Below the pieces are notes generated by a model. That model had not been told where the DNA came from. It saw only the letters and a program-made list of their open reading frames with translations, and ran no database searches. Made by a program: the position numbers and the translations under genes. From Carya illinoinensis (Eukaryota > Streptophyta > Magnoliopsida > Fagales > Juglandaceae), in the NCBI RefSeq assembly GCF_018687715.1, contig NC_056765.1, positions 15,303,501 to 15,367,500 of the forward strand: a stretch of 64,000 nucleotides of DNA, given 5' to 3'. Position 1 is the stretch's first letter. Each line of letters opens with the position of its first letter. This document shows positions 22,589 through 34,915 of this stretch, piece by piece.

Positions 22589-23092
22589 ATGGCTGGATCA
22601 AAAGGTAAACATTACAAGTGGTTTGCTGGTAAGGTGAAGAAGCAGAAAACTCAGGTCGGGACCATTTCGATCACATGCAATGATTTTGGTACCATACCAA
22701 GGGGGTCAAGCAAAAACCTCAAATGCCTTTCTCTAGATTGACTGTTCAAAAGTACATGGCCCAAATATCAAAGATGGAGACAAGATTTATTGATCGTACT
22801 ACCATACCAAGTGGGTCAAGCAATCCAAAAGCTACAGGCAAGACAGTTGTTGAGATCTCATCCCCAAAGACAAAAGACTAAAAAATTATTGCCAACTATC
22901 GTCCATATAAGACTAACTATGTGAACTTTACTCCACTATGGTCTAGCTACAGGAAGGTCATTCATTTATGGACGTGCGTGGTAATTCAAGACCAAATTCA
23001 ATGTGATCATGAGCTTCTTGTACAAACACATAATGATGTCCAAGCTCTTTTGCAACGTAGGATCCAAGATGATAATAATGATTCTGATTGAG
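22589..23092 (+). pseudogene. Unrecognised small gene remnant facing the TNP2 gene
   Basis: An ATG at 22589 begins MAGSKGKHYKWFAGKVKKQK, a basic opening with its own frame. Other frames later read PRGSSKNLKCLSLD and HNDVQALLQRRIQDDNNDSD before a TGA near 23090. I do not recognise a domain. A repeated phrase around ACCATACCAAG(T/G)GGGTCAAGCAA (22690 and 22800) suggests an internal duplication. It is convergent with the minus-strand TNP2 gene, whereas En/Spm partner genes normally run in the same direction. It could be an unrelated insertion or a captured fragment. Confidence 0.35.
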
Positions 23093-23583
23093 AATGATGT
23101 ATTTTGGTTCATTTTGGTTTGTACATTTATTGACCAAATTTTATGTAACAAGTTACATTATTGGTGTGGGATCAATTTTTATGAATATGCAGGATTTTGA
23201 TCTTGTTTCTTAATATTGTTCTATAAGTTGATATTTAGATAGATGGCATTTTAACATGACATAGATGCATGTGTTAAAACTGTTATTTCAAATCACAATG
23301 AGTTTAAATGCTGGTATTTAATGGGTATCTATGGCCATCTAGAGACAAGATTTAGACATATGCCTTGGGCATCTTCTAAATTCGTTATGTGTCATTGGGT
23401 AGTATTTGGGGATAGATGGCATTTCAAGGTGTGTCTCCATCAAATGAGTAAGTGGTTTACTCAATACCACATTAAAACAAAGAGTAGCTCGAAAATAAAT
23501 AGTCATACAATGTATAAGTAAGGTTTTACAATAATGCCTTAAAAAATTTGGGTCGATATACAGTTGCCAAGCATGTGCTTGTC

Positions 23584-26500
23584 TCAAAACTGCATACCAT
23601 CATTATTATCATTACAGCTATCGGGGTCATCCTCAATGATGAAGTCCTTTTCCTCATCCTCCCAATCTTTATCACTTTCTTGATCATGTATTTCATCTTT
23701 GGGGCATACATGAACATCACCTTCTAGGATGACAAACGCATCAACATAGACAGCTGCAACAGCGTCTCTACATAATGGAACGTAGTTAGAACTTATGGTA
23801 GCGGGGGCTGGATACACAAATGAAGACTCGCTTTCTTGAGATTCCTGGGCTTGTTCTTCTTGTTTGTTGTTAGATGTTTCTTCAGGCAACACATCATAGA
23901 CATTCCTTGAGACAATTTTCTACAATACTTTCCAATGACCTCCCAAACTAGCATCATCAAGGTAGAAGACTTGTTGTGCTTGGGATGCCAACATGAATGG
24001 GTCTTCCTTATACCATGTATGAGATACATTGATACTAGTATAATGTGGATTTAGACGTACTCCCCTATGATCACTGATGTCTCACCAATCACATTTGAAT
24101 AGATATACATGTCACCAACCAATGTAGCACAGCTGCAATATATCTGTGAGCACCCAATAGTAATCCTTTATACCCCCATTATGCCTCCCATTAACTATGA
24201 CACCAAAACATTGGGTGCGACGTGCCCCTTCACAGTCTCGTGTGTGGAACTTTGTACCATTATTTATACAACTAGAATATGATGCAACCCAAGGGTCTAG
24301 ACCACAAGCCAATGAGTACAATTGATCAAAAACATTGGTGGGAGCCAACATACAATTTTTATTTTTACCTGGTTGGAAATAAGAGATGGACTTGGTTAAT
24401 ATGGCTAATGTTTATTTAAAGCATGTTAGTAAGTAAATACTATATGTAGGCTTTTCCAACGTTGGAAGGAGATACAAAAAAAATGGTTCATACACAATGT
24501 TTGAAGCACTCGGGGAATTCTATTTCCTGCTGGATGTCAACATTGAGAGTGGATTCAACAATGATCTTCACATGGTGCTTGCTACAACATATATGAAACA
24601 CTTGTACGTACATGTCAACTTCCATCTAAAAATTATTGAAAGAATTTTAAAACAAACCAACACAAAATAAGTTCGAGGAAAATCTCACTTGATGTAGTCT
24701 CCAATATCCAGGCAATTATTGAGCACGTACCAATGGGCTTTTTGAAGAAGCTTAGTGCATAAGTGGTATGCCATATGCTGTCCTAATGGACACACACGTT
24801 GAGAGAAGACAAAAAATGTTGGAGCGGAATTTTGTTGAACAACATTCATATTCTGTTCTTGTCAATTAAATCTAGTCTCAACATCATTTAGGTACTCAGT
24901 GCAAGATGTCAAGCACTCCACATGAATGTATGTCTCGGCAATGGATCCTTTTGGATAGGCTCTATTCCTCACATAATGCTTAAAAATTCCAAGATATCTC
25001 TTGAATGGGTACATCCATTGATACTGAACTAGACCTGCTACAAAATCGCATGATAGATGAGTTGCTAATTGTACCATTATATCAAAGAAATTCGGTGGAA
25101 ATGTTATTTCCAATTTACAAAGAATAATTGGGATGTCACATTCAAGCTTCTTCAAGATGTCCACATTTAAAGTTCGTTTGCAAAGTTTCCAAAAAATATG
25201 TGCTTAATTCTATTATTACCAACCTTATATCTTCGTGCAAAAACTTGCCGATGGCAACTGGAAGCAACCTTCGTAAAAGGGCATGTGAATCATGGCTCTT
25301 AAGTCCAAAAATCTTACAATTTTGTTCATTCACGCATCTTGTTATATTTGAGGCAAACCCGTCTAGAAATTAAACCGATTTTAACCATGAACAAAACCTC
25401 ATTCGATCTTCCCCCACCAATGTGAAATAAGCAAGCCTTGTCAAGAAGTAATCACCATCCTCCTCCAAGTGTAAGTCTTTCCTTATGTCAAGCCTCATCA
25501 AATCCTTCCGAGCCTTGATGGTGTCCTTTGTTTTACCCTCAATATTCATAATGGTTCCCAGGAGATTGTCGCAAATATTCTTCACAGTGTGCATAACGTC
25601 CCAATTGTGTCTCAACATTAAGGTTTCCTAATATGGTAATTGGAAGAAGATGCTCTTCTTTACCCAATTCAACTCTTGGGGTGAACGCTTCATTTTTTAG
25701 GTAGTTTTACCGAATGGCATTTCAGGAATTCTTGTGAGTTGTTGTAATAGATCACGTCCAAACAAAGAAGTTGGAGCCATACCATGCTCTTCCAAACCAT
25801 CAAACAAGTCGGAATTGAGTCACCAACTATGATCATTTGGTAAAAGTTGACGATGATGCATATAATAGTGTTTCCCACCATATGTCAACCATTTTGATCT
25901 TGTGTCCATATTACAACTAAGACATGCCAATTTTCCTTTTGTACTCCATCTAGAGAGATTTGCATATGCAGGAAAGTCGTTAATAGTCTACAATAAAGTT
26001 GCATGTAAACGAAAGGATTGGTCGTGTGAGGCATCGTAGGTGAGAATACCTACTTCCCATAAATGTTAAAGCTCATCAACCAAGGGTCTTACATATAGAT
26101 CAATGTCATTTCTAGGAGCTTTTGGACCAAGGATAAGCAATGTCAACATGAGGAATGGTTCTTTCTTACACAACCATGGAGGTAGATTATAAGGTACCAA
26201 TAGAACTGGCCAGATGCTGTAAGGCTTGTTGACATTATCAAATGGGTTGAATCCATCACTTGCTAGACCAAGTCGAATATTGCAAGGTACATTTGCAAAC
26301 CAAGTATGCTGGTTGTCAAAATCTTTCTATGCCAAAGAGTCACAAGGATGCCTAAGAGTACTAGAATCGTCCACTTGATTCTTTGAATGCCAAGTCATAT
26401 AGGATGTTGTCCAGGATGTCATGAATAGCCTTTGGAGCCTCAGTGTTAGTGGGAAGCAGTGCAATTCCTTGCGAGGAACTTTCTTCTTCTTACTTGCGTC

Positions 26501-27149
26501 AAGGTTCTACCTCAATAGACCACATGCTGGGCAAGTTTGAGATTGGCATGCTCTTTCCAATATAATATACAATCATTTGGGTAAGCAAGTATCTTTGTAT
26601 AACTAAATCAAAGATCACGTTCATGTTTCCTGATGCATGGTATGAACTCGGCAATACAACATGAGGAAATGCATCCATCAACAACTGAAGCATCATATCA
26701 AATGAATTCACAATCTAACCACCAATACTTTTGATATGGATCATTTTAAGAGTAAATGATAACTTTGAAAATTTTACACAACCTAGATATAGTGGACGTC
26801 TTGTGCCTTTAAGCAATTGATCAAAGACTACTTGCTCCAATGGAGTACTTGTGGGTCCTTCATATCCATCGGCATCACCTTCACTGGTGTCCATAAATCT
26901 CCCAAAACAGATGTCATCTAACATGTCTTCTATGTCATCAACATAATATCCATGCTCATTAGGATACTCATTATCGTCGTGGGTATTAAACGTGACAAAA
27001 TCATCTGTCTCTTCATGGAATATCCACCGTGCGTAGTTATGATCAAAACCTAGGATAAGAAGATGTTCTTCAACGATATGGATGAGATGATAATAGTTAT
27101 TAAGACATCCTTGTAGAAGGATATCTAATAACATTGTTTCCAGATGCAT
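23584..27149 (-). pseudogene. tnp2-like: Degenerate TNP2-like transposase (Transposase_21)
   Basis: Read on the minus strand the order is that of plant TNP2/TnpD. The Transpos_assoc part (ARWIFHEETDDF, near 27050) comes first. The Transposase_21 core follows: a stretch like GLASDGFNPFDN near 26270, PWLCKKEPFLMLTLLILGPK near 26130, and LRHNWDVMHTVKNICDNLLG at 25615. Then come DUF4218 (VQLATHLSCDFVAGLVQYQW at 25075, MYPFKRYLG, AYPKGSIAETY) and DUF4216-like pieces (TRDCEGARRTQCFGVIV at 24270, YYWVLTDI, YKEDPFMLASQAQQVFYL), ending in an acidic tail at 23584. Many stops and frameshifts show it is dead. The protein cuts and pastes CACTA elements by binding the subterminal repeats. Confidence 0.85.
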
Positions 27150-28217
27150 GATCTCGTGTCATTGAGAGAAAGTTTTGAATTCCCACACGATAACTTTGAT
27201 CTCTAAACCGATATGTTATATTGATCTAACTCTATTTGTGTCCCTATGCAAGTGACGTAACAAAACATTATAAGCATAACAGTGGCATGATTGGTATAGA
27301 ATGATACTACAAGATATGAAAAAAAAAAAAAAAAAAAGCAAAAACATCGTTCATTTAAGTAAAACAAGTATGTATAAATATTCTTTTAGTAATAGTTGTG
27401 ATATTATGCTGCTGGTGACAATAATTGTTAACCAATATACAACAAGTTCTATAAGTTGTCCTTAATCAGGGTAAGAAATGAATAGTTAATTAGAGTAGAG
27501 GAATAAATTTAATAAGAATATTTTATATGTGATTGTCCATATAATTGTTATACTTTTGTATTAAACACAATATCAAATAGTTAGAGGGCTGAATTTTGTA
27601 TATGGCAGGTGAAAGGTAACATGGTTAATCAAAATACTTTCTATCAAACACTTGGAAGGCATCCATGGTTGTATGTAGTTATTGATCAAAACTATTAATC
27701 TGCCAATTGGGTTCACATCTTGAGATGAGAAAAATCTCCACTTTCAATAGAAGAATATGCATGGCAATGTGGTTGACTAGTAATGGACTGAGTCAAAGTT
27801 AGACACTATTATTTGCAAATATAAATGTATTGTAAAATAGGAGCACTAGGTAAATATTAGCTATTGTACTCATTATTAATGATGCAAAATAGTTGTAATA
27901 CACCATGAAATTTGTTCATAGGAATTGAAGAAGTCATGGGGGTTGTTCATTGGTGGAGGCTTACCTTGAAGATATGTGATGCAGGCTTGCCCTAGATGCA
28001 ATAGAGTATTTTATATAAAGAGCAGATTTAGGTAATATGTCAAATCCAAAAATGGGAAATAATCCAAAGAAAAAGAACAATTTACAAGCAACAACTTGGC
28101 CTTCCGATTGAGCATTCAGGCTATTATCTCTATTGGGTTTTATATATATATTTAGGTTAATACCTTAACGGATGGTAGAATGAAGTAGGTAAGAATGAAA
28201 TTATAGTATTGAGGGAA
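27150..28217. other. CACTA3 5' non-coding region
   Basis: AT-rich sequence between the TNP2 N-terminus and the subterminal array, probably leader and introns. It contains a long A-run (27319-27339). No other coding frame recognised. Confidence 0.4.
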
Positions 28218-29249
28218 ACAGAGCATTATATTTTCCATTTTGCAACGAAATACATTTGTTGCAAATCACTCATTAGTAACAAAATTTCGGTAGTTTGCAA
28301 GGAAATGATAACCGTTGGTAATTAGTTTTCCCAATGATATATATTAGTGGTAAAGTATTGTTGCAAAGAAATACTTTCGTTGCTAATTATGATATTGCAA
28401 GGAAATAAAGTCGTTGGTAATTTATTCTTGAAAGGGCATTATATCATTGCTAAAATCTTTTTGCAAGGAAAGAAATACTTTTTGCAAGGGAAGAATGTCG
28501 TTGGTAATTAATTTTTATTCTCCACCCTCCTGTTATTTGTAAGGAAATAAAATTGTTGCTAAAATGTTTTCACAAGGAACTTACCTCATTACTAAAATAG
28601 GATTTGCAATGAAATCATATTGTTGCTAACTTCGGATTAAAAAAATATCCTTCTCTTGCAACGAAGTTGAAAATGGTTGGTAAATATTTTTTAGCAATGA
28701 AATAATATCGTTGTAAATGATGATAGCAATGAAATTATTCGTTGCTACATTGATAGTTGCAACAATTGTAATTTGTTGCTAAATGTTACCATTTTCCAAC
28801 AAAATTATTATAGTAGGAACAAATTTGTTTCATTGGAAATGAATTAGCTATAGATTTATTTCATTTCCAATTAGGCGTACTAAATTGCAAGGAAAAATTT
28901 CATTGCTAATGCACATTTTACTTGTTGCAACGAAACTAAATGGTTGGTAATGGGTAGAAATTTTTTGCAATGAAACTTAATGGTTGGTAATGGGTAGAAA
29001 CTTTTTGCAACGAATCAATGTCGTTGGTATTATCTCAAAATCATTGCTAAATGAAATGGCATTCCAGATCCTCCGTGCTTTGCAATGATAATTTTGCAAG
29101 GAAATATTCTCGTTGCTTGCAAAATAATCATTGCAATTACTTCTATTTGCATGGAGAAATCAAATTTCATTGGTAAAAGGGTATATTTTAGCAATAGAAA
29201 AAAAATTCATTGCAAATTTTCATTGTAAAAAGTCATTCTTGTTGTAGTG
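28218..29249. repeat. CACTA3 subterminal array and terminus
   Basis: Dense irregular copies of TTGCAACGAA, TTGCAAGGAA and TCGTTGGTAA in both orientations end at TTCTTGTTGTAGTG (29236-29249). One unit beginning TGGTTGGTAATGGGTAG is directly duplicated at about 28931 and 28981. The motif is the same as in CACTA2. Confidence 0.8.
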
Positions 29250-29277
29250 AGTTGAAATAACAGATAACTATGCGATT

Positions 29278-29517
29278 TTTTTTTTCTTCCTCTAAACTTT
29301 ATTGAAAAAAGATCACTCCGCGATTAGAGATCATGACATGATGTACAATAAATAGTTGCATTCCTCCTTTCTTTAGGGTTAAACGCAGTACCGCTACCGC
29401 TAATGTAACGAATTCTTGGTGCTTTAAGCATAGACCCTTTATTTTTTTTAGTTTCATAACCATAACCAAAACCTTATTAACTTTTCCTAACTTATCTCTT
29501 TCCACAATAAATCTCAA
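29278..29517 (-). mobile_element. Short non-LTR retroelement 3' fragment
   Basis: T-run at 29276-29285, so a poly-A tail on the minus strand, preceded there by a 72-codon open stretch ending FIVHHVMISNRGVIFFQ and a stop. This resembles the 3' end of a LINE but no diagnostic domain is present. Confidence 0.4.
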
Positions 29518-29679
29518 AATAATATTAATAATAAATATAATATATAACTACTTTAAAAATATTTCTAAACAAGCCAATGAAAGGATCTTATTATTGGATG
29601 TCTACCTCATCGATGCACTATACACGGTGTATTTTGCATAAAATAAGAATTCAATAGTATTATTATTATCTCTTAAAAA

Positions 29680-29681
<2 letters not shown>

Positions 29682-29720
<39 letters not shown>
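29682..29720. repeat. (ATT)n microsatellite
   Basis: About 13 tandem ATT triplets inside unit C. Confidence 0.9.
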
Positions 29721-29811
29721 CATATATTATTATATATAATGTAATTTTCAAATGAGTCCAAATGAGCAGGTAAACAATCTTACCCACCAATGCACTATCC
29801 ATAGTGCACAT

Positions 29812-32315
29812 TGTGATATCCCATTTTTACGTATTTTTTATTGAATGAGTATTTTAATTTAATTAAAATATTGGTTCTTTTATTTTTAATTTATTGAATT
29901 TTAACTGGATTTATTTAGTTGTAAAATTTATTTTAAGGTGCTTTCTTATTATTAATTGTTTTGTGTTTAAATTGCTCTTTAATTTAATTTAGTTTATTTT
30001 TGGATTTTAAATTTTGTTCTTAGTTTTTACTAATTATTTATTTTATTTTAGTTAGATACTATGTTTAAATTATTTTATTCGATTTATTACTTTTAAAATT
30101 GTTTTCATTGAATCAGTTATGGACCCTAGATGTGAGGATTGAATTTCATTTCTTTTCCCTATCTTTTCTTTTTCTCTTTTTTTTTTTGCCCTTTTTCTTT
30201 TTCTTCTTCTTCTCTTTTTTTTTTTCTCCTTCTTTTCCTCTGCTTTTCTCCCGCACGACAACCCCGCTCCTTCTCCCCTATTCGTTCCACCTTCCCCCTC
30301 CAGTGTGCTGCCACACACTAGCGTGGCCGTCACCGCCCCTCCTACCTGGTTCCCCACCAACCGATGACCCTTCTCCTCTGTTTTCAGCCCATCCCGCGCC
30401 ACCCATCTTCCCCACGCACAGCTTCAAGCCACAACTACATTTTGCTCCCAAGCCGTCGTGCCCCTACCGTTTGCTGCCAGCTCTTCACCACACCACCGGT
30501 GACCTTCCAGCATCCTCCACCATGAAGCCCAACCCACGACAACCACTCTTTCCCCTTAAAGTAACACAAACCCAGCTCCACTTCATGCTCCTCCCCGTAG
30601 CGCCACCATGACCCACCACACCACCCCACCGCCATCACCATTATCTTCTCCTCACACCAGTGAGTCTTCCCTAGTCTTCCTGAGTCTAATCGTGCCTCCA
30701 CCTCCCCCCCCCCCCCCCCCCACTCTCCCACAACCCCTTTTCCTCAAAGTTGGCCGATCTCCTCCGTGCTCCACCACCCACGACCACCAACCACCACCAT
30801 CAACTCTATTGACATCCATGAACCCCTCCATGGCCAACCCAAGCCTCCCCTAGCTTCCCTTTGAAATGACCACTTTGAGACCCACGGTCACAGTGCATTT
30901 TGCAATGTTACCTTGCTTTTCTACCTCCTTTTGTAGTTCATTGATCTTCTGAAAATTATTTTATAGCGTTATAAGTATTTTCCAAACTTCCTTTTAGATT
31001 TAAATATATTATTACTTTTACAATAAATTGTGACTGGTTGGTTATGCCGGACTGAGTTCGAGGAGTCAAGGGTCTGGGGTTAGGGGTTAGATGGATTTGA
31101 TGATAAAGTTATTTATATTTGTTTGATGTTTGGTTTCGTGTCATACATTGCATAGTGCACGTATGTTCATGTTTGTAAAATGAAAATTGGGTTTTCATGT
31201 AATTGCATGCATGTACATGTGTCGGAAATTAAAAACTGGATTTTCAAGTGAGAAATGATTTTGGGCATATTTGAACAATCTGATTGACTGGTTTTGAGTC
31301 AGAGGTACTGTAGGAATGGTGGTAAGCAGGGATGATGGTAGAGTCCCGCCTATGATCCCCGCATATGGTGCACGTGTATGGATGGTGGCAAGCAAGGATG
31401 GTGGTAGAGTCCCGCCTGTGATTCTCGCCTACAAACGGGTTTGTAGCGATGGTGGTAAGCAGGGATGATGGTAGAGTCCCGACTGTAATTCCCGCCTACG
31501 GTGCACGCGTAGGGATGGTGGTAGAGTCCCGCCTGTGATTCCCACCTGCAGTACTCTAATGGTTGGTTATTGGGCCATTTTCTGAAAAAATGGCGAGTTT
31601 GATTAAAGGATTATTTTTGGTCCATTTTCTGGAAAAATGACAGGATTTTTATAAGTGGACTTTTGTGGACCATTTTTTGGGAAATGGTGGATTTATTGTT
31701 TGAGCCATTATCTGGGATAATGGCAAGGAAATATTTTAATGGTAATATTGTGGGTCATTATCTAGGATAATGACGAGAAAATGTTTTAATGGAAATGTTT
31801 GGGCCAAAAATGTAATTTTTGGCATGTGTTAGAAAAATGTTTATTTTTGGGAAAAGATCATTTTTGGATCTCATGCATCATGTTCATGCATATTATTGAG
31901 TTTTAATGTATTTTTATCTTGTGGGTGTTTGGATGAGTACTTACCTGCATTACCGTCTTTGGTACCGTGGATTTTGATGCAGAGGACAACAAGGCGGCTT
32001 TGCCAGAGGAGTGATTGGGGATCACTCTCTTGTGGGTTGTGACTTATTTCTCGATTTTAGTTCTTACTTTTGATTTGTTTTATATTTATGATGGTTAATT
32101 GTAATATTTTAGTACGCTTATTTTTAAGCGAGCTTGTATTTAAACAAATTCTAGTACTTAGTTGACCGACTTTAATTATCTGCTGCGTTGTTCTGTTATA
32201 CTCGTGTTGCATGTACACATACTTAACACGTGACGATGGGATGTGTGACCCGTGTTGTCATCATCTTAGACGCCTCGATTCCACGTGTCCGTACGTGGGA
32301 GTTGGGGGCGTGACA
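29812..32315 (+). mobile_element. Solo LTR (Gypsy-like), 2504 bp
   Basis: Starts TGTGATATCCC and ends GGGGGCGTGACA (TG...CA). It is flanked by CACAT (29807-29811) and CACGT (32316-32320), a 5-bp duplication with one change. It shares both ends and interior order with 48466-50706. There is no PBS, polyprotein or second LTR, so it is most simply a solo LTR left by LTR-LTR recombination. It has a CT-rich stretch (30140-30260), a GC-rich middle (30250-30850) and a C-run at about 30705-30720. Gypsy affinity is inferred from size and ends only. Long open frames in the GC-rich part are probably fortuitous. Confidence 0.8.
31305..31560. repeat. Minisatellite inside the solo LTR
   Basis: Four imperfect copies of a unit of about 65 bp around GGTAGAGTCCCGCCTGTG, each with GATGGTGGTAAGCA and a GTGCACG(C/T)GTA variant. 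The related LTR at 48466 lacks the array at this spot. Confidence 0.75.
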
Positions 32316-33661
32316 CACGTCGGTGCATGAAAAGAAAAAATCATTATTATTATATATTATTATCACAATATAATATAATATTGCAATTCTACCAAATGAG
32401 CAGGTTAAAAGATTGTATTGGAAGTTTGCCTTAGTAACTATGTTCAATCAAATAACAAAAAGAAAAGAATTTGTGTTCAATATTTATTGAGTAATGCTAT
32501 TCAACTTCTCTAGCCTCCACACACCATATTTTTATAAATTTTTTAATTTTTTAATATTTTTTTGAAAGAACTTTGAGTTTATTATTATTAAACTAATTGG
32601 ATTCTTCAATTCATCATCTATATATTAAATATTTGATAAAAGAAAAAAATTAAAAAAAATTAAACAAAGTGTGGTGTGTAGAGGTTGTGTGAAATTGTGA
32701 ATGGTATGAGATTGTGTAGCCTTTTTCATATTTATTTCCTCTCCCTCTTTCTCACGCCAAAAAAGCCTTTCAGATTGGCCAAAAAAAAAAGTCTACATAT
32801 CTGATTTTTTTTGTTGGAGGACCTCCTCCTCCTCCCTCTCATTTTATTTTTTCTTTTTTGTTTTTTAAAATTGAAAACGTCATATTTACAATTTTTCAAC
32901 GACTCTCAAAAAATACTTGCAACACAAGAAGACTCCCAGGCTGAAACTCATTTCGATGATAGTGATGATTTTAATGGACGTACAGTCACATTACAAATCT
33001 AATTGAACTGATTGATCAGGGTAAATTGCTTGTGTGAGATTTGTGAGGAAAATCAAAATTCTTTATAATTTAACGAATTCTCATGCAATATTGGTGAGTT
33101 GAGTGCTTTTAAAACAGTAATTGAAATTTTTTATTGGGTCACTTTGCATTAGATGGATCCATCTAGTGATGTCTGCATACATGTCTCTTTGTCAGTTTGT
33201 GACAATAAAAATGAATGAATGTGTGCATTACCTAACTTTTAGGAGGAGTTGTACTACAAGAAGGAATTAGTTAATTGATAAAACTGAGGGGAGCATGGAT
33301 ATTAATTGATTTTTGTTAGTACTGAATCCTGATTACAGCTACGTTGATTTTGTTAATTAGTTGGCCTAATTCTATTCTTTTACCTGTTAGTTTTCTAAAG
33401 TTGATGTAAGTGTGTTGTTAGTAGTTACTTTCAAAACAACATGAATATATTTTTGAAGACTTTCTCAATGGATCTATACATCTAATTGTGTACGTAGTTC
33501 TATTTTGGTGTTTTCTTGAAATTGACCTATGTAGTCTTGTTTGATCACTAGCTTTAAGCACTTTGACCAATTTTTTCGTACAATAGATCATCTAAACCAC
33601 AAAATCAACGCACCATGTCAATTTATCTACATAATGCAATGTTTAATCTTTGTATTTCTAG

Positions 33662-34055
33662 ACCTTTAGGTCCTAGGAAACCTCATTTATCCAAACTATC
33701 CAAGCTGTCAGATGTCGAGGAACAGAAACTGACCAACGCTAGTGGACCCTCAACATGTGCTCAGACACCATGGACACTAGTTCCTGAAGCTGAGTCAAGG
33801 GAGAAGATTGATCAATTATTTGCACCGATTCGTCTAATAATTAAGAAGCTAGGAAAGATGGACGACAGCCTCAAAACTCTCCAATAGAAGATCGGTTCGC
33901 CCTCATTAAGTGATCATCAAACATTGGAGACTCCATGTTTGGAAGCTGAACTCATGTTAAAGGAGGCGATCGAGTCATTTGTAACTAACTCGATTAAAAA
34001 TATATTAAAGAAAATGGTGGAAGACCTGAAGGCTCACCACAAAACTCATGCATAG
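33662..34055 (+). pseudogene. Terminal exon of a coiled-coil gene family (unit C), one internal stop
   Basis: The intron-like sequence ends TTTGTATTTCTAG at 33661. The exon begins in phase 2, with the first base completing a split codon, and reads PLGPRKPHLSKLSKLSD, then REKIDQLFAPIRLI and KKLGKMDDSLKTLQ. A TAG at 33885-33887 interrupts it. The same frame continues another 55 codons (AELMLKEAIESFV, NILKKMVEDLKAHH) to a TAG at 34053-34055. The stop either ends the protein or makes this copy a pseudogene. The helical piece with L.API...KM...L is shared with exons at 62283 and 62742. I do not recognise the family. The likely 3' UTR carries AATAAA-type signals near 34141-34150. Confidence 0.55.
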
Positions 34056-34395
34056 GCTCCAATCCAAAAGCTTCACTGCTTAATATCTTCACAAGAGAGA
34101 TATTAATATCATTGCGACCATATATATGATCATCCATATCAATAAATAAAGACTAGATATTGAACTTTGAAGTTTCATCATATATACGAATTCTAGAGTA
34201 TATGATCTAGATATGTTTGTTGCTTGGCATCGCACTAGCTATATATATACTGGCTAGCTTGGTTGTTTAAATTAGTATTTTAATTACATGTATGCGTGTT
34301 TAGATGTTTATCATGCATTTCAGCATTATTAACTATGTTTGTGCTTGGTTTGATCATCTTATATTTAACTGCCATCTCCATGTTGCCATCTATCT
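34056..34395 (+). other. Probable 3' UTR/flank of the unit C gene
   Basis: AT-rich, with CAATAAATAAAG at about 34140-34151 as a possible polyadenylation signal. Ends at the TATCT target duplication of the next element. Confidence 0.4.
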
Positions 34396-34659
34396 TGTAA
34401 CAGCCTGCTAGAAATTCAATTGTGAAATTTCTATTGACTTTAGGAACCTCGTGAAGAGTCTATAAGTTTTCACGAATCCATTAATCATATAGGTTTTAGT
34501 CTAACTACATAGTTAGTGTTATTACTCATTATGGTATCAGAAGTGTGTTTTTGATTATTGGAGATAGTTAGAAGTGTCTAAATATATTATGGTTTGTGCC
34601 ATTAGACTCGGAGGGTTATTTAAGGTCTTATGGCGCAATAACACTTTTTCATATTTTCG

Positions 34660-34915
34660 GACGAAACGTCTGTTCAAAATTATGGATATTATTGGATAAA
34701 AATATCTTGAGCTAATTTTTGTGGATATTATTGGATAAAAATATCTTAAGCTAATTTCGTGGATATTATTGGGTAAAAATATCTTGAGTTAATTTTTGTA
34801 GATATTATAGGTAAGAGAGTCCTACACTCCACTCTCACTTCGGGTAAGAGAGTCTTACACTTAACTCTCACTTCGGGTAAGAGAGTCCTACACTTAACTC
34901 TCACTCCAGCCTCGT
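34660..34915. repeat. Two tandem repeats in the 3.0-kb LTR
   Basis: Three or four copies of GGATATTATTGGATAAAAAT (about 38-bp period, 34683-34805), then three copies of GGGTAAGAGAGTCCTACACT (about 33-bp period, 34810-34905). Confidence 0.8.

Larger units (their letters stand above)
23584..29249 (-). mobile_element. CACTA3: TNP2-type CACTA element, minus strand
   Basis: The 5' terminus on the minus strand is CACTACAACAAGAATG (29249 downward). It is followed inward by about 1 kb of TTGCAACGAA-type repeats and then a degraded TNP2 transposase gene. The lower coordinate is the end of the recognised gene; the other terminus was not found. A 23-bp-scale A-run lies at 27319-27339. Confidence 0.75.
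29520..33661 (+). repeat. Unit C: host-like block homologous to the 54-62 kb duplication, split by a solo LTR
   Basis: 29560-29811 and 32321-32430 carry the phrases ATGTCTACCTC, TGTAATTTTCAAATGAG and AAATGAGCAGG seen at 55390-55560 and 60050-60200. 33430-33661 matches 56030-56225 and 62040-62282 (TAGTTCTATTYTGG, GAAATTGACC, TGATCACTAGCTTTAAGCAC, TGTTTAATCTTTGTATTT). The block looks like 5' flank and intron of a small gene family whose exon follows at 33662. An open stretch at 32811-33002 (plus) ends in an acidic region (QAETHFDDSDDF) and could be an exon, but this is unproven. Confidence 0.6.

Noticed and set aside
28218..29249. A regular repeat array that might be a CRISPR or satellite
   Set aside because: Spacing is irregular, motifs occur in both orientations and the array ends at a CACTA terminus.
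30099..30853. Long proline/serine-rich open frames on both strands
   Set aside because: They lie in the CT- and GC-rich interior of a solo LTR; low-complexity composition keeps several frames open at once and no domain is present.
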